NCBI RefSeq assembly: GCF_003259155.1
Contig: NZ_QGMQ01000005.1
Span: 248,001-312,000, forward strand
DNA: 64,000 bases
Direction: 5' to 3'
DNA from: Marinimicrobium alkaliphilum
Lineage (GTDB): Bacteria; Pseudomonadota; Gammaproteobacteria; Pseudomonadales; Cellvibrionaceae
The number at the start of each line of letters is the position of its first letter. Position 1 is the first letter of the stretch. Under the pieces are notes generated by a model, which made no database searches, was not told the origin of the DNA, and saw nothing but the letters and a program-made list of their open reading frames with translations. Of the stretch, positions 34,843 to 44,267 are shown piece after piece. The position numbers and the translations under genes are program-made.

Positions 34843-36159
34843 ATGAAGCCTTACCTTATTGGCCTGCTGTTACTGTGTGCGGGCACCCAGGCTGTTGCCG
34901 AAAACTCGCCTTTTCGCCAGGGAACGGAGGCCTTCAGAGCCGGCGATTATGAAACCGCCCTGGGGTACTTCGAACACGCACAAGACGCCGGCAATGACTC
35001 GGCCAACCTGACCTACAACCTGGCCGTTACCCTTTACCGGCTGGAGCGCCTGGACGAGGCGCGCGACGCCTTTGAACAACTGACCGATGACGTGCGCTGG
35101 CGCGACCTCGCCCGCTATAACCTCGGCCTTATCGCCCAGGCGCAGGACGACCCGACGCAAGCGCAGAGCTATTTCCTTGCGGTCGCCCGGGAGACCTCGA
35201 ACGAGCGCCTGCAGACCCTGGCGAGCGAGCGTCTGGAACAACTGATTGCGAAATCCCTTGCTGCACCCTCCGCGAAGGCGCAGGCCTCGCGTCAGGCACT
35301 CCTGTTCAGCGCCGGATTGGCCCACGACACCAACGCCGCTAACCTCGCCGATGAACTGTCTGCCCGCCGCTCCGGAGCCGGCGACAGCTACCTCAACGCC
35401 CTGCTCTACGGTCATCATTACGTCAGTGGTGAGCCCCGGGCGGGGACCCGGCTCTTTGCCCTGGCCTACGCCCGTGATTTCTTTGAGTATGACATTTTCG
35501 ATACCGAGCTTGTTGGCGCCGGGTTTGTCCATGAGCGGCCTCTGGGGTCTTTGGCAACCGAATGGGGCGGCCGCATGACCCACGCCCGGGTCGATGGTGC
35601 GGCGCTGATCAACCAGTACACGGCATCCTTCAGCGCACACCGGCATCTCACCTCAAGCCGGCTGACCGGCTCGGCCCAGGCGAGCTACTTTGACGCCGGT
35701 GACGGTTACGCCCATCTGCAGGGCTGGCAGCAACAGCTGCAGCTGAGTTGGCGCCTGCGTCCGGGCAACTGGACCCTGACACCGAGCGTGCGCTGGCAAA
35801 ACAACAGCCGCGCCGACCGGGAAACCGAGTCCGCCCGCCTGAGCTACTCCCCGACGGTGATCAGTGTCGGGCTCGACACGCGCTGGCGCCTCAACGACAG
35901 CTGGACCCTGCTCGGCGGCTACCAGTGGCGCGAGGCCACCTACAGTGGCGAAACCCGCTTGCGGGATCTGCGCGGCGTACTGCGGGACGAGCGTCGGCAC
36001 AATACCCAGCAGCAGCTGTCATTGGGCGCACGCTATCGCCTCTCCGGTCGTTGGCACCTGGAAGGGGAGTACCAGTACACCCATGCCGATGACAATTTCG
36101 ACCTGTACCGGTATGACAAGCAATTGATAGGCGTCAAATTGGAATACAGTTATGAGTAA
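34843..36159 (+). CDS. TPR protein with C-terminal outer-membrane beta-barrel
   Basis: The 438 aa product begins with a signal peptide (GLLLLCAGTQAVA), continues with about three TPR repeats (residues about 25-145: RAGDYETALGYFEHAQDAGN, LAVTLYRLERLDEARDAFEQ) and ends in roughly 270 residues with alternating, aromatic-rich beta strands (AWGGRMTHARV-like and WHLEGEYQYTHADDNFDLYR), typical of a transmembrane barrel. TPR-barrel proteins include surface-lipoprotein assembly modifiers and exopolysaccharide export porins. Here it is the last gene of the ECF operon and might export or anchor the two acidic secreted proteins; this is inference. Confidence 0.65.
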   Translation: MKPYLIGLLLLCAGTQAVAENSPFRQGTEAFRAGDYETALGYFEHAQDAGNDSANLTYNLAVTLYRLERLDEARDAFEQLTDDVRWRDLARYNLGLIAQAQDDPTQAQSYFLAVARETSNERLQTLASERLEQLIAKSLAAPSAKAQASRQALLFSAGLAHDTNAANLADELSARRSGAGDSYLNALLYGHHYVSGEPRAGTRLFALAYARDFFEYDIFDTELVGAGFVHERPLGSLATEWGGRMTHARVDGAALINQYTASFSAHRHLTSSRLTGSAQASYFDAGDGYAHLQGWQQQLQLSWRLRPGNWTLTPSVRWQNNSRADRETESARLSYSPTVISVGLDTRWRLNDSWTLLGGYQWREATYSGETRLRDLRGVLRDERRHNTQQQLSLGARYRLSGRWHLEGEYQYTHADDNFDLYRYDKQLIGVKLEYSYE

Positions 36160-36400
36160 TTGACCCTCGCAGAGAGGTGGTCGAAGGGTTGATGATAGCG
36201 GGATCATTGATCGTGTAGCCCTTGGCCTTTGTCATTGGTGTGGCGCATAATCCCACATAGTGGTACACTGAAGACCTCTTCTTTTATTCGCTCTCGGCCA
36301 GAATTGACTAAGCTTGTGAGTGTGGCCATGCCGCACCGTTCAAGGGCTCCCGTGAATTTCAGTTCAATGTGTTGTCCCGCTATGGGAGGCCAATAGCCGA

Positions 36401-39142
36401 ATGTACGTCCCGAAGAAACTGAAATCCGCCCCCGCCGCGTTTTGTGCGGTGCTGGCGTTGTCGTTGACGGTGGTATTCGGCCTTTGGCTGAGTGCCGAAC
36501 AGCGCGCCTTGGCCGCGGCCGAACAGCGTTTTGATCGCAGCGCGAGTGAAGCCGTGTTTGCCATTGAGCAGCGCTTGCTGACCTACAAGCAAGCGCTGCA
36601 GTCACTCGTGGCGCTGGCCGACACCCCGGAAGCCATTGATCAGACGATCTGGTCAGGCTATGTGGAGCGCCGCGCGCTGGCGGATGACCTTCCGGGGTTT
36701 CGGGGTATCGGTCTCAGCCTGGAAGTGACACCCGATGCGCTGCCACGTCTTATCCAGCAACAGCAGGCCCGGGGGATGGAGGGGTTGCGGGTGTGGCCAA
36801 TATATCCCCGTGAGCGCTATGTGCCGTTGGTGTATGTCGCACCAAAAACCGAGTCTAACCTGGCGTTCTTGGGGTACGACATGTACTCGGAGCCGACCCG
36901 TCGTCGGGCTATGGACTACGCAAGGGAGACTGGCCGCATAGGAATGACCAGCGCCATTCTGACCCGCGATGACGAAGGCCAGTATCACCCAACGATCTTT
37001 CTGTTTTTACCTTTGAGCGCGACCGACGCGGATGCCACCGAGATTCGAGGCTTTGTGTCCGGAAGTTTTCGGGTTGAAGGCCTGATGAAAGACGTTTTCC
37101 GCCAGCCCGGCCTGCGCCTGAACCGCCTGGAAATTTTTGACGCGGAAACGCCTCAGCGCCTGCGCCGAGTGTACGACAGCCAACACGACAACCCCGACAT
37201 CGATCAGCACACCCCGGCGTTTAATACCGACATGTCGGTCAGCTTTGGTGGCCAGGACTGGCTGCTACGGTTTTCTTCGTTGCCCGCCTTTGAACAACGC
37301 ATCGAGCCCAACTTGCCGAAATGGTTTTTGATCGCCGGTATACTTTTCAGTATTTCTCTGGCCAGCTTTATCGCCCTGCTCGCCAACAGCCGTGGACGCG
37401 CGCGCGTGCTTATGCGAATGAACCTCAGTCTTCAGCGCGAGAGTCACCGCCGCCAGCAGTTGACGGCCGAGCTGCGCCAGTTCTTCTCCATTTCCCCGGA
37501 TATTCTCTGTACGCTCGCCCCGGATGGCACCTTTCGACAGGTGAATCCCGCCGCAGAGCACATCCTGCGCAAAGACACGGAAATGCTCGAAGGTACCTAT
37601 TTTATCGAGAGCCTTCACCCTGACGACCGTGAAGCCTGCCAAGGGCGTCTGCAAAAGTTGCTCGACCGATCCTTGCCGCAAATCACCCTGGAAGCACGCA
37701 GTCTGACCGCCAACAACGAAGTCTGCTGGATCGAGTGGAGCTTTGTGGCGGTGGATTGGGAGACGGTATTCTATGGCTACGGCCGCGACATTACCGATCG
37801 TAAAATCATTGAACACGAGCTGCATCACAACGCCTTTCACGACAAGCTGACAGGGGTAAACAATCGCTCGGTGTTTATTGACCGCCTGGATCAATTGATC
37901 AAGCGCTCGCGTCGTCGCCGGGTTGACTACGCCATCATGGTCATGGATATCGACAATTTTAAAACCATCAATGACAGCTATGGTCACCTGGTCGGCGATG
38001 CGCTCTTGCAGGAGTTTGCCAAACGTATTGAGCGGCAATTGCGTCCGGAAGATACCCTGTCCCGCTTTGGTGGGGATGAGTTCATGTTGCTGATTGAAGA
38101 TACATGCAACGAAGAGGATCTGCGCGGGTTGGCTCGGCGTATCCTGGCGGCTTTGCAAGAGCCGTTCGTGATTAAGAGCGTCCAACTGGTACTGGGGTCG
38201 AGTATTGGCATCGCCCTGGGGGGTGCGCACTACACCAACACGGATGACATCATTCGCCATGCGGATCTGGCACTCTACCGGGCCAAAGATCGGGGCAAGG
38301 GCTGCTATGTCATCTTCGACGAAAAAATGCAGTGCGAGCAGGTCAACCGTTCCGCGATTGAACAGGCGCTGCGGGAAACTTTACAGCGGCAGGGTATGGG
38401 TGCAGCCTATCAGCCCATCATTGAAGTCGCCCCCAACCGCATTGTCGGTTGTGAAGTGCTGGCACGTTGGCACCACGACGACCTGGGCGAAGTTGAGCCC
38501 GCCCAATTTATTTCCGTGGCTGAAAGCAGCGGTCTGATTGTGCAACTGGGGCGACAGATGCTTACCCGCGCCTGCCGGACACTGGCCAATCTGCGTGCCA
38601 GCAATCTGGTATCCAATGATTTCTATATGAGTGTCAATCTCTCCCCCAAAGAGTTCTTCCTGGTGGATCTCGTGGACTATATCCGCATTACTCTGGCGCA
38701 GTTCGGCCTGTCTGGTCGGCACCTGGCCATTGAGATTACTGAGGGTGTATTGATTGAGCGCGATGACGAAGCTGCCGCCGTGTTTAACGAGCTGCAGGCC
38801 ATGGGAGTGCGGATTTATGTGGATGATTTTGGTACCGGGTACTCGTCCCTGAGTTATTTGCGGCGCCTGCCGATTGACGGTATCAAACTCGATCGCTCGT
38901 TTATCAACCAGACTGACACCATCGACAAAAACCAGAAAATCGTGCGCGCCATACTGGAGTTGGCGCGGGTGTTGAAACTGGAGTCTGTCGTGGAAGGTGT
39001 AGAAACAGACCAGCAGCGCGCTTTTGTGTTTGGCCTCGGCTTTGGTTACGCTCAGGGCTTCGGGATACACCGGCCCTTGAACAATACCGACCTGGTGACT
39101 CTGCTGCGTCGCGAGCAGAGTCCGTCAGAAGACACCGAGTAA
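36401..39142 (+). CDS. CHASE-PAS-GGDEF-EAL c-di-GMP signalling protein
   Basis: The 913 aa inner-membrane protein has an N-terminal TM, a periplasmic CHASE-like sensor (about 45-300), a second TM near residue 310, a PAS domain (about 355-470), a GGDEF domain with an intact FGGDEFML active site near residue 556, and an EAL domain (about 660-905). The first EAL signature reads EVL (GCEVLARW, residue about 683), while the other catalytic marks EITEGVLIE, DDFGTGYSSLSYLR and IKLDRSFI are kept. It may both make and break c-di-GMP. The 241 bases upstream show no clear regulatory site. Confidence 0.88.
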   Translation: MYVPKKLKSAPAAFCAVLALSLTVVFGLWLSAEQRALAAAEQRFDRSASEAVFAIEQRLLTYKQALQSLVALADTPEAIDQTIWSGYVERRALADDLPGFRGIGLSLEVTPDALPRLIQQQQARGMEGLRVWPIYPRERYVPLVYVAPKTESNLAFLGYDMYSEPTRRRAMDYARETGRIGMTSAILTRDDEGQYHPTIFLFLPLSATDADATEIRGFVSGSFRVEGLMKDVFRQPGLRLNRLEIFDAETPQRLRRVYDSQHDNPDIDQHTPAFNTDMSVSFGGQDWLLRFSSLPAFEQRIEPNLPKWFLIAGILFSISLASFIALLANSRGRARVLMRMNLSLQRESHRRQQLTAELRQFFSISPDILCTLAPDGTFRQVNPAAEHILRKDTEMLEGTYFIESLHPDDREACQGRLQKLLDRSLPQITLEARSLTANNEVCWIEWSFVAVDWETVFYGYGRDITDRKIIEHELHHNAFHDKLTGVNNRSVFIDRLDQLIKRSRRRRVDYAIMVMDIDNFKTINDSYGHLVGDALLQEFAKRIERQLRPEDTLSRFGGDEFMLLIEDTCNEEDLRGLARRILAALQEPFVIKSVQLVLGSSIGIALGGAHYTNTDDIIRHADLALYRAKDRGKGCYVIFDEKMQCEQVNRSAIEQALRETLQRQGMGAAYQPIIEVAPNRIVGCEVLARWHHDDLGEVEPAQFISVAESSGLIVQLGRQMLTRACRTLANLRASNLVSNDFYMSVNLSPKEFFLVDLVDYIRITLAQFGLSGRHLAIEITEGVLIERDDEAAAVFNELQAMGVRIYVDDFGTGYSSLSYLRRLPIDGIKLDRSFINQTDTIDKNQKIVRAILELARVLKLESVVEGVETDQQRAFVFGLGFGYAQGFGIHRPLNNTDLVTLLRREQSPSEDTE

Positions 39143-40027
39143 TCAGTCTTCGGTTTTGCTTTCGCCATGAGGTGGCTCGGCAAGCGCAGTGGCGGCCCCG
39201 TTTTCTGTCACAATACGGATGGGGAAAGGGTCAGTGACACTGCCCGTGTACAGTGAGCGGTGCGGGAAGGGAATTTCGATACCGGCTTCGTCAAAGGCAT
39301 TCTTGACCGCTTCCTGCATCGTGTTGCGCAGATCCCGGAAATTCTCCCGTTTGGCCCAGACGGAGAATTGTATATCCAGCGACGAGTCACCGAAGCCCAA
39401 AAATAAGAACAGTGGCGCCGGTTCGTCCAGACACAGGGGATCCTTTTCGGCCACTGCCATCAACACCTCGCGCACCTTGGCAATATTCTCCCGGTAAGCC
39501 ACGCCCACTTTCAGGTCAAAGCGCCGAATGGGGAAGCGGGTCAGATTGATCATTTCGGTTTTGATCAGGGTTTCGTTGGGAATACGCACAAACAGATTGT
39601 CGAAGGTGCGCAATTTCACCGAGAGCAGATCGACCGAAAGGACTTCGCCGGTGGTGTTGCCGATGGTGATGATGTCGCCCAGCTCAAAGGGCTTCTCGCC
39701 CACCAGGAACAGGCCGCTGATCAGGTTCGAGGCCGAGGTCTGGGACGCAAAACCGATTGCCACCGAGAGCACCCCCGCCGCCCCCAGAAGCACGCCGATG
39801 CTGAAACCCAACTGCTGCAGCGCGGACGTCAGGAACAGCAGAAGCACTATCCAATAGGTCAGGCGCCGAAAGAGGGTGCTGTGATGGGTGTTGAAGCGGC
39901 TCGACAACATCTTGAACACAAAGCGCGACACGATGCTTGCCAGCAGAAAACCCACCACCAACAGAATACCGGCGTGGACAAACTGCATAAACTGTTCGGA
40001 GGCGACAAATTCGGTAAACCAGGTCAT
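39143..40027 (-). CDS. MscS-family small-conductance mechanosensitive channel
   Basis: The 294 aa protein has three N-terminal TM segments, the MscS TM3/beta-domain transition GAAGVLSVAIGFASQTSASNLISG, and the beta domain EKPFELGDIITIGNTTGEVL. It matches MscS (286 aa in E. coli) in length and layout and should gate under membrane tension during osmotic downshock. AGGA precedes the start. It is followed on the same strand by nothing and preceded by a gene for a cytoplasmic companion 21 bases upstream, so the two form an operon. Confidence 0.9.
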   Translation of the reverse strand: MTWFTEFVASEQFMQFVHAGILLVVGFLLASIVSRFVFKMLSSRFNTHHSTLFRRLTYWIVLLLFLTSALQQLGFSIGVLLGAAGVLSVAIGFASQTSASNLISGLFLVGEKPFELGDIITIGNTTGEVLSVDLLSVKLRTFDNLFVRIPNETLIKTEMINLTRFPIRRFDLKVGVAYRENIAKVREVLMAVAEKDPLCLDEPAPLFLFLGFGDSSLDIQFSVWAKRENFRDLRNTMQEAVKNAFDEAGIEIPFPHRSLYTGSVTDPFPIRIVTENGAATALAEPPHGESKTED

Positions 40028-40048
40028 GGGGTTGTCCTAGAGCGCGTG

Positions 40049-40855
40049 TTAATCGGAAAAAATACTGGTAAACGCCCGCACAAAACTGCCCCTGGGCATC
40101 TCCACCCGCGGCTCGGCAATACGGTGTTCGGGGCTGACGCCATCGGGTAACCGGCTGTCAATCTTGAGCCCCGCGAGGGCGTTGCCATCACTGTGCGCCA
40201 AGGTCACCGGGTCGCTCCAGAGGGTGCCATCGTCGAGCCCGTAAATGGCCAGATAAGGTACCGGGATACTCAGTTTTTCGATTGTCAGATTCTGCTCGCC
40301 TTCGTTGTGAATGGTGACCGGCGTCACCACCCGGTGGGGTCTGGGGGGGACGTCAGCCCGGCTGTTGCGGGCATGAGTGCGGGCCGCGTAACAGAGCTCA
40401 CCCACCCGGGTGGAGGGCCCGAACCAGGTGTCGGACAGGCGCAACACGGGCGTCTCCTGGAGAATCGTGTCGGGCTCTACCAGATCAATTTCGACGGTCA
40501 CCGGCGAGCTGATATAAAAGGTCACCTTCTCCCCCGGGGGGACGTGGACCGGTTGCATGGTCTTCACCACCAGCGGTCGATCCAGAGTGCGTGGGCGCAG
40601 AACGAACCCCTTGGGCGATTCGGTAAACACATAGCGGCTGAGGTTGAGCTCTTCGGGAATCTCCTGGACTTCTTCGCTGATCAGTTGGCTGTGGTCGGCC
40701 TCATCGCCCAGAGTTTGGGTGGCCAAAAGCCATTGACTGCTGAAGCGGTACAGATAAATCGACAAGGGGCCAATGGCGGTGTGCCAGCACTCGCCCCGGT
40801 CGAGCAGGCGCGGTTGCCACCAGGGTTTGAGGGGGGGGTTGGCGTCGGGGGTCAC
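40049..40855 (-). CDS. DUF432-like protein upstream of mscS
   Basis: The 268 aa soluble protein contains WHTAIGPLSIYLYRFSSQWL, a P-V-H-V-P-P-G-E central segment and SIPVPYLAIYGLDDGTLWSD near the C-terminus, the features I associate with DUF432 proteins, which are often encoded with MscS-type channels. GTG 40855 has GAGGA upstream. No enzyme motif is seen. The 21-base gap to the MscS gene supports cotranscription and a channel-related role, which remains an inference. Confidence 0.6.
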   Translation of the reverse strand: MTPDANPPLKPWWQPRLLDRGECWHTAIGPLSIYLYRFSSQWLLATQTLGDEADHSQLISEEVQEIPEELNLSRYVFTESPKGFVLRPRTLDRPLVVKTMQPVHVPPGEKVTFYISSPVTVEIDLVEPDTILQETPVLRLSDTWFGPSTRVGELCYAARTHARNSRADVPPRPHRVVTPVTIHNEGEQNLTIEKLSIPVPYLAIYGLDDGTLWSDPVTLAHSDGNALAGLKIDSRLPDGVSPEHRIAEPRVEMPRGSFVRAFTSIFSD

Positions 40856-40903
40856 AGGTATCCTCGTTGAAATCGTGGGCCGGGGCAGTCCGTCCCCGTT
40901 ACG

Positions 40904-42694
40904 CTAGCATTTTTTCTGCCGGGCGTCACCGCCATCGCCTGACTCGAGGGAGGAAGGGTCTTCGGCACGATAGATGACCGTGCGGTTCCGACCGGTGGTT
41001 TTGCCCTGATAGAGGGCGGCATCGGCTCTGGCCATCATGTCACGGACACTGAGTGTTTCCTGATCCGATAACACCTCAGTGATGCCCGCACTCAAGGTGT
41101 GATGGATGATCTGACCCTGAAAGTGGGTGGCGTTGTCTGCAAACTGTTCTCGAACCCGTTCCGCGATGTGTTCGGCGTCCGCCAGGGTATTGGCTCTCAG
41201 CAGCATGGCGAACTCCTCGCCCCCGTAGCGGATACAGACGTCATCGCTGCGGCTGTGTTGGCGCAGGAGCTTGGCCATTTCCTGCAGTACATTGTCGCCG
41301 GCTTCATGCCCGTAGGTATCGTTGACCTGTTTGAAGTAGTCCAGGTCGATCATGATCAGGAATACGGGTATGCCTTCCTGCGCAAAGCGCGTACGCATTG
41401 ATTCGTAGTGTTTTTGGAGTAGCCGTCGATTACCCAGGCCGGTCAGCGGATCCTGATGGGCCAGGGCGATGGCATCGCGCCGGTCGGTTTCCAGGCTCAT
41501 CAGGCGTTCGGTCATGGCGACAGTCAGGCACAGCGCTTCCAGCAGACTGCCGATTTGCAGATAGTTCAGCGATGCCATGCCCCAGGTAAACCACCCCAGG
41601 TAGGCACTGGTAATCGCAACGAGCAGACTGATGGAATAGATCAGCCAGGCAAAAAGATACCAGCGTGCGTACTGAAGGCCCCGTCGCCAGGCCATCCAGC
41701 TGATGGCCGGAATCGCGACCGCGAGCAGCGCCAACATACCGAACGCCAGGTGCAGCACGATGCCGTAGTTGCCAAGCAGACGCAGACCAATACCGGCAAG
41801 GGCGATGCACTGGAGGACGGTAAAGGCGCGATGGGTCCGGGGAAAATGGCGCTCGGTTTTCAGGAAAGATTTGGAAAACTGTAATCCGGCAATGGCGAAT
41901 AACAGAAAAGCGATATGAAAGCCTTCATTGTGGAGTGCCACGCTGTTGGGCCACAGGTACTGGAAGCCAAACCCGTTCAGGAGTAGCCACAACATCCCTG
42001 TGCTGAACAAAAAGAGGGCGTAGTAGAGCGCACTGCTTTGTCGAAGCAGGCAGTAGACGATCAACGCAAGCAGGACAAGCAGCCCCAGAATGCCGTAGTA
42101 GGCGCCGTAAAACAGGTTTTCCTCGCGTACCCGCTGGTGAAAGGCGTCTTCGTCTGCAAGCATGAAATTCAAACTGATGGAGTCCGCTTGATCGAAGTAG
42201 ACGTTCAGGTACACGTCGGTGTGGCCGCGAGCGGGTGTTGTGTGACGGTAGGTCAGATTGCGGTAATCGACAGGGCGTTGGTGAAAGGGTTGGCGGTCCG
42301 AGAGGTGCGTGTGAGAAAAGTCTGACTGATCGTTGTCGCGGGCATAAACCACCAGGTTGTCGATATAGCTGGTTTCGTTGTGAATAAACCACGTTCGGGG
42401 CTGGGTGCTGTCATTGACCAGCCGAGCTTTGATCCAGTAATGGCCGTCGCTGATGCCCTGGTTGATATCCCGCGGGCGCAGGGGAGCAAAATCCTGCCGG
42501 CGGACCTCATCAAAGGTCGCCGGCTCGGCCCGAGCGAGAAACTCGGCCGGCGCTCGCACGGGTGCTATCGACAAATCGGTGATATCAATGATGGGCCAAT
42601 CACTGGCATACCCGGTTGCCGCCCAAACGGCCAATAAGGTCAGTAACCACCGATAGAATGGCTGCCTGCGCTTCGGAAACCCGTGCTTCGCCAT
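40904..42694 (-). CDS. 7TMR-DISM diguanylate cyclase
   Basis: The 596 aa protein has a TM/signal region at the N-terminus, a 7TMR-DISMED2-type periplasmic beta domain (about 40-170; GISDGHYWIKARLVNDSTQP), seven TM helices (about 185-390) and a C-terminal GGDEF domain with the active RYGGEEFAML at about residue 490, so it should synthesise c-di-GMP in response to a carbohydrate-like or other extracellular ligand. A short variable tail (SLESGDGGDARQKKC) follows. It is monocistronic. Confidence 0.88.
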   Translation of the reverse strand: MAKHGFPKRRQPFYRWLLTLLAVWAATGYASDWPIIDITDLSIAPVRAPAEFLARAEPATFDEVRRQDFAPLRPRDINQGISDGHYWIKARLVNDSTQPRTWFIHNETSYIDNLVVYARDNDQSDFSHTHLSDRQPFHQRPVDYRNLTYRHTTPARGHTDVYLNVYFDQADSISLNFMLADEDAFHQRVREENLFYGAYYGILGLLVLLALIVYCLLRQSSALYYALFLFSTGMLWLLLNGFGFQYLWPNSVALHNEGFHIAFLLFAIAGLQFSKSFLKTERHFPRTHRAFTVLQCIALAGIGLRLLGNYGIVLHLAFGMLALLAVAIPAISWMAWRRGLQYARWYLFAWLIYSISLLVAITSAYLGWFTWGMASLNYLQIGSLLEALCLTVAMTERLMSLETDRRDAIALAHQDPLTGLGNRRLLQKHYESMRTRFAQEGIPVFLIMIDLDYFKQVNDTYGHEAGDNVLQEMAKLLRQHSRSDDVCIRYGGEEFAMLLRANTLADAEHIAERVREQFADNATHFQGQIIHHTLSAGITEVLSDQETLSVRDMMARADAALYQGKTTGRNRTVIYRAEDPSSLESGDGGDARQKKC

Positions 42695-42819
42695 GTCGTT
42701 GCCTTAGTGTCTCTTATTCGTCCGTGGACGGCATTGTTGCCGCTATTATGGCACATATATTTGCATTTTTTGGTTAAGAAAAGCCAACATTCCCGAGCGC
42801 CATGGCCGTTGATTGTGGC

Positions 42820-44154
42820 TTAGGGGTCTGGCGCCGACCCCCGAAGCAGGACAATCCGGCTGTAGTCATCGGGTAAAAAATGGCTGTTGACCACGGCGAC
42901 CTGGCCATTGCTGTTCATACTCAGCTTGCGCGCCAGCTGGCCCTGCAGGCTGCCGTTGACACCGCCGCCAGCATCGTCACTGCCCGGTATGACGACCATG
43001 GGCGTCAGTCGCTCCCCGGCGTCAGGGGAAAACACAATGCCCAGGCCCCGGGGGCGATTGCCGGGGTCGGGTTGATGTTCCCAAAGAATTGCCAGCCTGT
43101 CCTCCGGGTCCAGTGCCAGAGAGGGCGCGCGTCCGGATTGGGTGCTGTCCTCGGGATTGCTGAGGCGACGGGGCGACTTTAGCACGTCGCCGTCGCCGTT
43201 CAACTGGGCGTAATGGATCTGGGCCGGGCCAAAGGGGCCATCGGGACTTTCGGCGTAGGCCAAGTGTAGTTGGCCGCGACTGTCCACGCCCAGGGCCGGG
43301 GTATCCGAGTGACCAGCGCTAGCGAGCAGCGTTCTGGGCGGGCCAAAGGTTTCACCCTGATTGCCGGAGCGCGCGAGGCGCAGGTCGGCACCAGGGTCCT
43401 CTCCCACAGCCCAGGCCAGATAGTAGGTGCCATCCGGGCCCTCCGCCAGGGCTGGCGCTCTGGCGGGGTACTGTTCAGACGCACTGACGGTGACCCTGGG
43501 CAAAAAGCGCTGCCCCTGATCGACCGAGCGGCGAAAGTAGAGACCGCCCTCGTAGGTGCTCCAGGCCGCCAGGAGGTCGCCGTTGGCGGCAACCCTGAGG
43601 TCCAGGCTACCGTTATCCCAGCGGTTTTCCGTCAGTCGGCCTTTGCCGGCTCCCTCGGGGGTGCGCGACAGGTTCAAAGGCTCGTCAAAGCTGCGGCCAC
43701 CGTCGCGTGAGCGGGCAAAAAAGATGTCTCCGCCGTGAGAGCCGCCGGAAAACACGATTTCCTCCCACAGGACGTAGATGTGGTCGTCGTCGGTAAAGGC
43801 GACCCTGGGGAGCCAGGAGAACACGGAAGGGCTGCGGGAAATGCTCACCGGGTCGTCGAAGCGGGGTTGATTGTCGGCGTCATAGCGTTGCAGATACAGT
43901 GTCTGACGCTCGTTGTCGGCCCAGACGACGACCAGCTCGTTGTCGTCCAGCAGGGCTACCGTGGCGTCATCGAGATAGTGAAATTCAGAGTCGTTCATTC
44001 GCCATGGGCCCGTGCTTGCCGGACCCTCCGCGACCCGCGTTGGGGCCTGCCAGCGGCTGTCGGTGGACGCGCGTGCGGGCTCCTCGGATGCCTGATTGCC
44101 GCAGGCGGCGAGGACAAGGATCGAACATACGATCAGTGACGGGATGCTTCTCAT
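42820..44154 (-). CDS. BNR-repeat (sialidase-like propeller) lipoprotein
   Basis: The 444 aa lipoprotein (lipobox LAAC) carries repeated Asp-box motifs SRDGGRSF, SVDQGQRF and SGNQGETF spaced as in six-bladed BNR propellers. It lacks a recognisable Arg triad of true sialidases in the parts I can identify, so glycosidase activity is not claimed. AGGAG lies six bases before the start. It is divergent from the Atm1-type transporter gene. A binding or periplasmic scaffold function is possible. Confidence 0.75.
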   Translation of the reverse strand: MRSIPSLIVCSILVLAACGNQASEEPARASTDSRWQAPTRVAEGPASTGPWRMNDSEFHYLDDATVALLDDNELVVVWADNERQTLYLQRYDADNQPRFDDPVSISRSPSVFSWLPRVAFTDDDHIYVLWEEIVFSGGSHGGDIFFARSRDGGRSFDEPLNLSRTPEGAGKGRLTENRWDNGSLDLRVAANGDLLAAWSTYEGGLYFRRSVDQGQRFLPRVTVSASEQYPARAPALAEGPDGTYYLAWAVGEDPGADLRLARSGNQGETFGPPRTLLASAGHSDTPALGVDSRGQLHLAYAESPDGPFGPAQIHYAQLNGDGDVLKSPRRLSNPEDSTQSGRAPSLALDPEDRLAILWEHQPDPGNRPRGLGIVFSPDAGERLTPMVVIPGSDDAGGGVNGSLQGQLARKLSMNSNGQVAVVNSHFLPDDYSRIVLLRGSAPDP

Positions 44155-44267
44155 GGCGCTCTCCTCTGTTGGGTCAGGGCTGCCACTGCGGGGTTGATCA
44201 TTTCACCGAAGCGTTGATGCTTCCTGTTAAGCTAGCAGCTTTTCCGTCAGGAGCCAGTGTCTGTCCC

